Positions 48,701 to 60,700 of a stretch of 64,000 nt of DNA are shown here, one piece after another; position 1 is the stretch's first letter; each line of letters opens with the position of its first letter. The translations under genes were made by a program, and so were the position numbers. This stretch comes from Liolophura sinensis (lineage: Eukaryota > Mollusca > Polyplacophora > Chitonida > Chitonidae). The notes below the pieces were generated by a model. That model saw nothing but the letters and a program-made list of their open reading frames with translations, did no database searches and was not told the origin of the DNA. Location of the stretch: the NCBI RefSeq assembly GCF_032854445.1, contig NC_088302.1, forward strand, positions 23,631,788 through 23,695,787. The letters run 5' to 3'.

Positions 48701-51700
48701 GATTGGTGTCATGAGGACGAGACACCTGAGGTAATTGTCTCATGGATTTCAGGATCTCCATGGCTATGTTATGCGTGTCTGTCTCCTCAGGCTTTGTCCA
48801 CGCGCTGGGGGGTGATGTAAGATCCACCACAGAGGGTTTGCGGACCGGCTTCACAGCCAAATCCACAGCCAACCTTGAAGAGGACACAGTACTGTCCACC
48901 GCAACCTTGGGCTGTGAGGACCCAATGCTCACCCCAGCATAGTCTAACAGTGTCGGAATGTCCAAGGATGCGCTGCCTTTGTTTGTGGAGGACACCTGGC
49001 ATTTGGGCGGATCAGACATTAATGCCCCGACATGTCCTGGTTTTAACTCGCGCTGTATTTTGTCGTCGGTGGAACTCACCAACGCTATCGGCCCTGCATG
49101 ACCCGTCTCTAGCTTACTGGCTACTTCTGTGGGCCTCTGAAGGGCTCCATCCTGGGAGTTCCCAGCACTCCTTGTCCCTGAATCAGCTGCCTTGGTTATA
49201 ATCACAGATTTCTTTGGCCGAGCTCTACAGTGAGATAACAGACATTACATAATTAATGGCATTTAATTTCTCAAGAATATCAAAAAATGGTATTCATATT
49301 CATTCATTCATTATCCATGAACATTAAGACTGCAAAGGTAAAATTCAATGATTCTTTTTTCACCAAATGAATCTTGATCTATCCCCCTATAACAGGATGA
49401 AAGCACACTCAATTCATATATAAAGACTGTTTGAGGTACATTTCTCTGAACTTGCAGACATCAGCATGCCATCAAGAGACAAAACAGCACTGCTGTAAGG
49501 GGAAACCAACCTTATTTCAAGTGAGCCAACAACACAAAAAATCCAAAAATGACACAATACTAAAATCTACCTTATTATTTTGTCCCTATCTTTTTTTTTC
49601 TATGAATTTCCTGCTTTTCCAAAGCTTTCTGATCATGAAACTACATCCTCAACAGGAAAAATGAAGGGACAGTTCATGTTGTCCAAACATTTGATGATCT
49701 TTCAATCATAAAACAATAAGGCCTAAAGTTCCTGCAAAATCCAGACTATTTTGTATAATTTCTTTATCTGATTGGTGTTTTATGCCGTACTCAAGAATAT
49801 TTCACTTATGTGATTGCAGCCAGCAGTATGGTTTGGAAACCAACAACCATTCGTAGGTTGCTGCCAGACCTTCCCACATACAGTTGGAGAGGAGCAAATA
49901 TGAGTTGGACTTGAACTCACAGCGATCGCATTGCTGGGATGCTACTGGCCGTGCTACCCTCCTTGGCCACAGAGGCCCTAATTTCGTATGATGGCTACAA
50001 TGACTAAAAAAGAAGAGGACAGAGAAAGACAAATCAAATTTAGCACAAAATGGGAAAGTGTTACTGACGGGTTTGTCCATGGATCGTGTGCTGTTCGACT
50101 TTCCTTGTACAGCATTCTGAAAACAGACAGAAAACCATGACAGAAAAAACTTTCTATAACACGCTTACAAACAACAATCTGCTTATGAAAACCCATATAA
50201 ATAAAATAAATTATAAGTAGAAAAACAGGGATATATTTCAATGATTCCTCACACCATTGTGGAGTGAGTGAGTGAGTACTCTGGGTTTAACATTGTACTG
50301 ACAATGAAGGAATCCTTAGAGTGCATGTACTGTGCCTCCTTGTTGCAGGATGGGTTTCCACAGCTCTTTTACCTTGTTGCAGGACGGATTTCCACAACTC
50401 TAATCTAGTTCTGCTTCACTGAGACGCCTTACCGCAGGTAAGTAAGCCGCCCCGCCCAAGCCATTATACTGATACGGGTCAACCAGTCGTTGCACTATCC
50501 CCTTCATGCTGAGCTTTTAAAGTCTTAGGCGTGACTTGACCCAGGATTGACCCTGGATCTACGGCTCCCAAAGTGGACGCTCTACCAACTGTGCTATCGG
50601 GGCCGGTACACTTACACACACAGCATTGTGGAGAGAGTTGTGCCTTTGGGTAAACCCTCGAAAAAGTATAATTCTTAAAAAATGTGCATTTGATGTATAA
50701 TAAGGTCTATTTTGATTTATTATTTACTTTTTTGACTGGTGTTTTGTGCCATACTCAAGAATATTTCACTTATACATATATTATACCAGAAAGATACAAC
50801 ATTCAAGTTTTGCATAAATTTTGAACTAATATATTTGTACAAAATACAGATTCCAAACCAGACTCGAGTCAACTGTACCTTGTCTGCATCCATCCTTTTG
50901 GCCATATGGGTTTTATTTCAGCATCCAGGAAAGATTTCAGATACTCCTCCGCCGACTGTGTCCTGAGCTTAGAGAGGTCATATGTCTTCATCTTAATACT
51001 AACGATTTCACATAAGAGAACCCTGAAATGATTCAGAAAGCAATCACTGAAACACCAAATAATTCGGTGAGAAAACACTGATACACAAAATGATGCAGTG
51101 AGAAAACAATGATACACCAAATGATTTGGTGAGAAAACACTGATACACAAAGTGATTCGGTGAGAAAACACTGATACACTAAATGATTTGTTGAGAAAAC
51201 ACTGATACACCAAATGATTGGTGAGAAAACACTGGTGCACCAAATAATTTGGTGAGAAAACACTGATACACCAAATGATTTGGTGAGAAAACACTGGTGC
51301 ACCAAATGATTTGGTGAGAAAACACTGATACACCAAATGATTCGGTGAGAAAACACTGATACACTAAATGATTTGTTGAGAAAACACTGATACACCAAAT
51401 GATTGGTGAGAAAACACTGGTGCACCAAATAATTTGGTGAGAAAACACTGATACACCAAATGATTTGGTGAGAAAACACTGGTGCACCAAATGATTTGGT
51501 GAGAAAACACTGATACACCAAATGATTTGGTGAGAAAACACTGATACACCAAATGATTTGGTGGGAAAACACTGATACACTAAATGATGCAGTGAGAAAA
51601 CAATGATACACCAAATGATGCAGTGAAAAAACACTGATACACAAAATGATGCAGTGAGAAAACAATGATAGACCAAATGATTTGGTGGGAAAACACTGAT

Positions 51701-54700
51701 ACACCAAATGATTTGGTGGGAAAACACTGATACACTAAATGATGCAGTCAGAAAACAATGATACACAAAATGATGCAGTGAGAAAACAATGACAGACCAA
51801 ATGATTCGGCGAGAAAACAATGATACACCAAATAATTCGGTGGGAAAACACTGATACACCAAATGATTTGGTGGGAAAATACTGATGAACTAAACGATTC
51901 AGTGAGATAACGATCCAAAATGACGTACGGCAAAGTCAGGGAACTTAGGACATTTGGGTATTTTCAGACAGATTTGGGTATGTACAGCCAAAGTTCCCAT
52001 CAAGAACAATAAAGGCCATGTCAAACATGTACACTAGGCTTTAAGTGTTCCAAGAGAGCCAGTAAAAGTTTTCAGGAAATGTTATCCTGAAAAGGGTTTA
52101 AATATATTATTGTACAAAAGAAAAATCAGTTAATAGTAATTTTTTTACACATAAAGTCGTTTATATTTAAAAAAAACAAAAAAAGTGTTCAAATGTAGAG
52201 AGGCTATGTCCAAATTCCCTAGAGTGCAATTCTTGAGTACAGCAATCAAATAAATAAATCACAGGGCAGTTTACCTTGTCTCTGCACTCCACTCAAACTT
52301 TCTCCTCGGTGACATGTGTCTCTTCTTCTCCCCCTCAGATGCACTTTTCTCGTCATCACTCTCCGTCGAGGCGTCCTCACGGGTCAGCTCTTTACCCTCC
52401 AACAGCCTGAGTGACAAACAAATATCATATTTACACTCTGGGGTGGGATGACATATGACAGCAAGGGAGGTAACCCTCCATGATACAGACAATATCCCTA
52501 GCCCAGCATTGGTACCAAATTATAATCCACTCTGGATTATTCCAGTCAGACATACAAACATACGGGTTGATCCTTAGAGTTTGTAACAGAATGTTTGGCC
52601 AAAAATGGGTAACAGAGACATTGTTTCAGCTGTTACAAAATGTAAACAGAACATGCTATGGTGATCAAGTCAAAAGAAAGATGTTTTCTCCAATTGGTCC
52701 ATCCATGTGTTTAGACATAACTTTTAACCCTTCACAAGAACGGATTTGATTTAATAAACACTTCAGGGAGTCCTACAGGAGGATCCCATGCACTACAGGG
52801 GTATTACCACTTCTTCATTACAATGCCTCATTAGAAAGAAAGAATTTTCAATTTTTCTTCATTAAAACTTTTGAAGTGTGTACAGATGTGTACAACAACA
52901 ACTCTGTGATAACTCAGAAGGACAGAGGTGTGTCTAATGGAGCGTGTTATAATGAATTAAAGGTGTACTTTGTTATATTCTAGACTTATGCCTTGAATTT
53001 TTTTGAGTTATGAAGTTGGACAAAACAAGGATTCCTACCTGACTTGTGCAGCGAGGCGACACTCCTGAGCATGGCGCTCCAACTGAGCTGGCATGATGGA
53101 GTTTATTGCTGAAATCAACACCACGCCACACTATGATAAACCAACACCATAAAATAAGACACTTAGCCTCATTCATCAGATTATGTGTAACTGAATACTG
53201 TACATGCTTGTGGCATCCACATGCACTCTGTGCTCTGACCATCAGGTCTGTTTCTTGTGTGCTGGTGCATGTTGCTATCGTAACAGAACACGTAAATATA
53301 CAACTGGATCAGGTACAAATGTTCTAGCTTTAATTAATTCATTTATTTGATTGGTGTTTTAAGTCGTCCTCAAGAATATTTCACTTTTACAATGACAGCC
53401 AAAATTAGGGAGGTGAGAGGAAACCGGACAGAGCCCAAAGGAAACCCACAACCACATGTAGGTTGCTTGCAGGCCTTCCAATGCATGATCATTGAGGATG
53501 CCAGAATTTATTTATGTGATTAGTGTTTTCACACCATACTCAAGAATATTTCACTTATACTAAGGGAGACGGCATTATGGTGGGAGGAAACCGGGCCGAG
53601 CCCAGGGGAAAACACATGGCCATCTGCAAGTTGCTGCCAGCCCTTCCCAAGTAAGGCCGGAGAGGAAGGCAGCAATGGGTTGGATTTGAACCTGGATGCT
53701 AGAATTAGTTAGACTCACAGCGACCTCATTGATGACAGGTGTCATTGTGCTAGCATATTAGCCACTCAGCCAACGAGGCACCCTATTTCATTCACATTCA
53801 CCTTTCAATACAATGAACTTGTCAGGCAGGCAACATGTGCTTAAGTCTAGATAGGATTCTGTCCACCTCGCACAAAAGATTAAACACTAGCGTATTACGT
53901 AATATTTTACACAGAATGTAATGTGTACAAACACTCATGTTTTCATGTACATATTGAATTTTAGGTGTACAAAATTGCACCAACCAATGCGGCACATATA
54001 TTTCCAACCCTTCTTTAAAATGACTTCAAATAGAAACACCGACACAAAATAAAGTTTTAATTAACCGTCTATACTAAAACTGAGATGTCCAAATTTCCAA
54101 AAATGAGAGTAAGGTGCCCTAGAGGGAAACAAAAGACATATTTGGTGTTTTAGTTTGGGTCACTGAAAGGAAAATTCTGCATGTTCTAGTCTATGGTATT
54201 GTATTTCAAGATAATGAGACAGAATTAGCACTTCTTTAAAATGTTTAGCTGGTGTATAATTTTCGTTGAGTTCTGTATATTTACTGAGGCTTATTTTGAC
54301 AGGTTGCTTTCTATGATGTAAAGGATGAATATTCAGCTCACTGAATCATGACTGAGTTGAAGTAACTCGACAGTGTTCAAGGCTGACAAAAACTTTCCAG
54401 AGCCCTGTACTGATCATGTGGCTCACTCGGCCCATTCGGCTCACTGACAGCTGATTGAGTTCAAGGCTGACAAAAAACTTTCCAGTCCTGTACTGATCAT
54501 GTGGCTCACTCGGCCCATTCGGCTCACTGACAGCTGATTGAGTTCAAGGCTGACAAAAAACTTTCCAGTCCTGTACTGATCATGTGGCTCACTCAGCCCA
54601 TTCGGCTCACTGACAGCTGATTGAGTTCAAGGCTGACAAAAAACTTTCCAGAGCCCAGTACTGATCATGTGGCTCACTCGGCCCATTCGGCTCACTGACA

Positions 54701-57700
54701 GCCGATTGAGTTCAAGGCTGACAAAAAACTTTCCAGAGTCCTGTACTGATCATAAGATGATGAGTCCAGCTGTAATTCTGAGAATTAAGGGGTATTTGTT
54801 CAAGAATTTCTGAACGTAAGTGATTTTCTCTTCCTTTACATCTGCTTTCCTCGGTCGTATTACCGCTAGCCGCCATTTTGTCAGGAAAAGTGCACTCAAT
54901 GACAAAGGTTGACACGATAAGATGGAATAAACAGGTCACCCTTTGGAAACCCTTGATGTGGTGCATTTAAGCCATATTAATTTGCAAGTTGGGGGTTTCC
55001 TGCAGTCTTCCCTTCAATGATAACACTAAGGGTGCTTATGATTATACAGAAACGCCGGTGTCGCCAGCCTAGCATAGCCAATTGTGTGACCTTATTTCTC
55101 ACTGTTGTTACGTGATTGGTCACCACAAGCTGGCGACACCAGTATTTCGGCACAATAGTAAACACCGTAGAATAGTGGATCAGATACTAAAAATCGACCT
55201 GTATTAAAATAAAAAAAAAACAAACAGCATAGCCAACACTCACCATCTCGAAGTCGCTGAATTGGCTCCTTGAGTTTATCATCATTCTCGTTCAGGCGGA
55301 GTTTCTTGGCCCTCTTGAGGAGCGTCTCTTTGCTGCAGGGGAGATAAGCTGCCAGGTGTATGTAGATGATCTGCCTCGTTCCACAGCTGACTTTCTGGGA
55401 CTCCTGTTCAACACTGAATAAAAGAAAATCAACAGGTGAGATGCCAGGTGAGATTGTCTTCCAAAGATGGTCATAATTCTACTGGCGTTTGTCTGTCAAC
55501 TTATGCACAGATTGAAATAAAATATGACCTTGGGCTGAGGAGCAATCTATTACATTTTGCTGGTGTTAAGGATTGGGATCCAGATTTCTCACTATTAAAG
55601 CCTGGTTTTCACTGAACCGATGGCCTCCGCCAGCTGTATGACAACACGACCACCTGCTTTAACTGCTGGTCAACAGCGGTGAATCAATGTCACCAGAAGA
55701 CTTGAATTGCCGGTCCAGCCACACTCTACTGCTAGCCACTAGCTTTAACTGCCAAGATAATCGGCCGGGTGCATGAGATCTGGGCTTAACAGATAGCCCA
55801 GAAAATGCAGGGTTTTGTCCCTGTGTCCTTGAAGAATTGAGGGGATTTTCTGTCGTTGAAGGAATGTGAATTGGGTCAGAAAAGCTGGATTTGTTCAAAA
55901 GATAATCTTAAAGGACAACCTAGCACATTGGAATCATTAGAATTACCATACATAGCATAAGTACTTGTCTGATATTTAATAAAAGGCTAACTATGAGTAA
56001 GTTGAGCTATTCTTGGTAAATACAGAAAATTTGATTTACTTCAATGGATATGGATTTTTTTAGTCAAAAATCTTCGGTATAGCATCTATAAACTACTTGG
56101 GCAATGATCTGCCAATCAATACACAAGCACACACAAACTGTACGGAGAATTTTTCAGGTCTCTACTACAAGTCAGTCCCTCTATAAAAGGCAAATCACAA
56201 TATTTCACCAGGTGTCAAACTAAAAACTGCAAAACTTACAGCAACAGCATTCTGTTGACGTCGTGGGTAAAAAATCTGCATTTCCCCTCCCTGGAATCTT
56301 TGGCAGCCTGAAAAATAATCAATGAAATATCACTTAACTGATAGTTGAGACCAGCCAGAATGAAGTTAGGAAAGGCTACATAGGCCAGTTTAGATTCTAC
56401 AAGTTCTACTGACTACATATCACGTTTTCTTCTCAGCGAAAATCACCCTGTATACTTCAATAACGTACTGCAATTCGACAAAGCAGAATATTTTTATGTT
56501 CTAAATATAATTATTTTATTTTATAAAATGTAAGAAGATTTCCAGCTTTTAGGGTGCAAAAATGTGAAGGAAACAAGTTTGACAGGCAGGTGTGTAGTAC
56601 CTTTTTGAGTTTGGTGATGGTCTCCTCCAAACGAGCTGATAACCCTGCTGGCAGTTTAGGCACGGTCTCTGGGTTCTCTGGGGAGGATCGCTCATCTGAT
56701 TGGCTGTCTTCCAGGACACGGCTTACGACTGACTCGATGGCAGAGTCTATGTTTGTCCCATTGTGGAGGTCACCTGAAGCATTGGTAATCCCTGATGATC
56801 CCTCAGTACCATTAACAGATGACGATGTGGATGCTGCATGTTGTTTGAGGAGTTCAGACACAGTTGGTGATCTTTTCTTCCTGGAGGTACGAAGGATTCA
56901 TTTCATGACAATTTATAAGCTTTTTTTTGGGTATTTTCAACATTTTTATTTTCATACACAATACAGGGTTAAAGGCTTGATTCCAATGTCAATTATAAAA
57001 TTTCTTAACACAAGAATAAAATCTTCATCTAGTTACGTGCATATTCAAAAAACAGCAGTGTCCTTCAAAATAAGTCTTGCACTCAGGTAAATCACTGAAT
57101 GATTTATTCGTTTTTTCATTGGTGTTTTACGCCGAAATCAAAAATATTTAGTGATGGAAGAAAACCTGAGAAAAACATGACAGTCCACAGGCCGTTTGCA
57201 GACATTCCCAAGAATGATCGGAAAGAAAGTCAGCAAGAGCTGGACTTGAACTCACTACAACCATATTGGTGAGAGTTTCCTGACTCATTACAGTGTCCTA
57301 GCACACTAACAACTGAGCCACGACGGTCACACTCTCACTGAAGAGGTGAACCATCTTAAGTGGTAGCATGTCAAATACTTGACTTGACATGCTGACATAC
57401 TTGTACAGATGCTTGTGGCTGCAAAGAATTTAAAACTTATATTCCATAAAAGATGCATGAAATATGACTGTCTTAATTGTTTACCTCTTCCACTTATCAA
57501 TAGGTTTTTTTGGTCGTTTAAACATCTTTTCTCCCTCAGCACTGAGCCGCTTTCGTTTTTTCCCTGCAAATCCATCCTGGAATTTTTTCTTTGGCTGAAA
57601 AAAGATTTCAAATTTTATATCTTATCCTGAAGAGCTTTAATAGATAACTGAGGACTTTGTTTCTTTCTCAATGTCATTCACTTTGGAAGACAGCCTGCAA

Positions 57701-60700
57701 GACAGGTTTGGCTCTCAAAATAACTGTCAACATTACGTTTTTTTATGTGTTTGTGTGTGTCTATCACAGATTAAGTTTTGAACAGTCTGTATCAACGGAA
57801 CGTTTGTGTGAACGGGGTGAAACAACCTATTAAGCAAAAGAATAATTGCAGTCTCATGTATAAGGAGTTAATTTGACTTTGTCTTTTATACGTGGATCTA
57901 CAAATTTACTGCTATCAAAATCACCTTTGGGCCACGTTTTTTCTTCAAGACTACTTCTCCATCTGATTCAGATTCTGATGTTATTCTCTGAGAAACAAAA
58001 GTCAAATTGATGAACATAAAAATATGACAAACAAAATAACTTATTACAAAGCCATGTGAAAGCATAATAATATCTCTTATCTTACTGATTTCTCAACATT
58101 TTCGGGCATGCATGTACATAAAACAACAGCTCTTTGCACACAAAAAACAAATAAAACAATATAACTTAAAACAGCTGTGAAGAAAGCGAGACTTAACATT
58201 TCCTACTTGTATGATTTTTTATTTACACGATGACAGACAGCTTATCATCTGAGGAAGAAACCACAGTGGCAGGAGTAAACCATCACCCTTAGGCAAAGGT
58301 ATACTGACTTTCCACAAATGACACACATCATATTTGTGGAAAGCAAGTTGTCTCCTGGAAAGTTCATGCAAGACTACACAAGACAACGCTGTTAACCACA
58401 TACTGCCACGGAGGTCCAGAGAATAATGGAAGGAGGACAGTCTTGAATATATTCCACCCACATCTGCATGACGGGTAAGTATAAGTACTCCGTTAATAAA
58501 TTTAGAAGTTTTGTCATACCTGTGCTTTTCTCTTTTTCTTAGCCGAGCCATTGACAGTTGTGAAGGCATCTTCAGAATCGTCAGAGACTTCCCTGAAGTC
58601 CAGCACCCCAGAGTTGATATAAAACCCGCCCAGTTTTGTCGTCAAGCAGGCAGGTACGATTTCATCATACTGAGTTATAAAAAAATAGTGATCTGTTTGT
58701 CTAATTGCTGTTTTACAAAATACTCAAAAGTTTTTCATTTTATCAATGATAGAGGAAACCAGAGTGACCTGGGTAAACCATCGACATTTAACAAGTTACT
58801 GTCGAATTTTCTCACGTGTGACATAGAGATATGCACACCATACTGATGCAAGACAAACAGTCATGAACAAAGCTACGACTGCCTAGTCACCTGGTCACCA
58901 AGGCCTCTGCAAACAGTGACAGTAGAGAGATCTATGACTGTTTATTGCCGCCAAGGCATCATCAACAGTACAGGCATTTTTAAATTCCCTGTCCAAGTTC
59001 GAAACTGACCCTGCATCTTTTAGCCTTGTGCTTAGTAGTCACAGACTTTACCCAAAGAGCTACATCCTTTGCCCCCTAAAATGTACAACACTACCTGTAA
59101 TTTATTTACATGCCATGAAAATCTTTTTTTTTTTTCTTGAACATCTTTCACCAGATTCTCGTTGAAACAAGATGGATAATGTAACAAGAAGCATGCAATA
59201 ACAGTATTCCCCGACAAACTGAAACACACAAATAGTGCATTTTGTTTTCTTAAAGTATTAGAGCATTGTTACCTGATGTGGACAGGTTATTTCATAATTT
59301 ATATTACATTCATATGTGCACCTTCATGCACAATGTAGTTTGCTCGTCAAAATCAAAAGAATTTTGTTTTCAAACTGTATCCAAAGTTATACTCTACTAG
59401 TCGAATTTGTAGACTTTAGGGTCATAGTGGTTACAGGTGTATGTTAACTTTTTCTCATTATCTATTTTTTTTTTTAAAAACCATCTTGGGACATAAATCA
59501 GAAAAATGTTCATATTCACTATCCGGGGGAGGGAGGGGAGGGGAGGAATGGGGTGGGGGTCATTTGCACAAAGGGATCGTAAGTCTAAGTTGCTTGTAAA
59601 TTGATGTCAGTTGACCAAACTCATAGCCACAACTGACAATTGGCACCCTCTTGCACAAAGGGATTGTGAGCTATGACAATGGTGACTTGCAACGAAAATT
59701 ACAATCAGGTCAACTCTGTTGTAAATATTTACAATTACCTCAAAATTAAGACACAAATACTGGCCTTGGATAGACTGTCAGCAATTTTCTGCTCGGTTTG
59801 CAAAGACGTACAAAACAATTGTCTCCAAAGCATTTTACACGAATTTTCTACATGATGTTGTGGTAAGCTGCTGAATCATCATGATGTAGAACTGTTTTAA
59901 ACATGATGGCAAGAATAAGTAATTGACCAGTACATTATCCATTTATTAAGACCACCATTATCTGGGAGAAAAATCTGGCACCCAATTGCGATTGTCACCC
60001 TTGAAACTTATTTATACTGTCAACTGAAAACTCAACTGTCCGATTAAGAATCAACTGTAGCTACGGTCTTTTTGTGCGTGCAGACTCAGTAGAACTGACA
60101 GAGGTGCCAACTTACAGCTTCAGAGTTGTCGATGAAGTTATCCGTCTCATCGTATCCCTCCCCCAAATCCACCAGGTCCTGGATTCTCTCGTGTTTCCTC
60201 TTCCCCTTGCCTGGTTTTGGACCCTAGCAACACACAAAAAGATAACACAGAACCGGTAAAGAACACATAGTATATAAAGAGCTCAGAAAATAGTTCTTCC
60301 AAACCAAACAACTTTTTAACTTTGAATGAAAACACCTGCTAGCCTAACATTTTATCAGGCCATCAATCAAAAAATTCTTTTTTTTTTAAAAAAAAAGCAG
60401 GCGTTTCAAAAAATTACCATTAACAAGAGAATAAAAATGCCTTTCAAAATGCCATTAAAAAGGGCCCTTTTCAGAGGGTCAGTCGGGTTGTGCCCAATGA
60501 ACATTTTCAATGGTAGTGTTGCATTCTAAATGCACATGTATAACCATTGCATTTTATATCCATTATGTCCACTTATGTTTATTATACTATATACCAAAAG
60601 GTTCAACCTTGAGCAAGAGTTTGTCTAGTGTTAGCAAATACAAGTACCAAGGTCTGGATCCATTGAAACTTTATGAAATGACAAAATCTTGGTGAACTTT

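Noticed and set aside
47321-49201. Several plus-strand ORFs of 60-108 codons, one with poly-Cys
   Set aside because: They are antisense shadows of the large ubinuclein exon; the Cys run is the complement of its Gln codons.
50500-50605. Possible tRNA gene
   Set aside because: It is a tRNA-like head attached to a SINE body with a GAGTGAGTGAGT tail.
51033-51862. Minus-strand ORFs of 224-227 codons rich in Cys, Phe and Val
   Set aside because: They are produced by the 31-bp tandem array; three units give 93 bases, so frames stay open and the same peptide recurs in all frames.
56554-57090. Plus-strand ORF of 178 codons
   Set aside because: It is the antisense shadow of the ubinuclein exon at 56601-56880, running into an intron.
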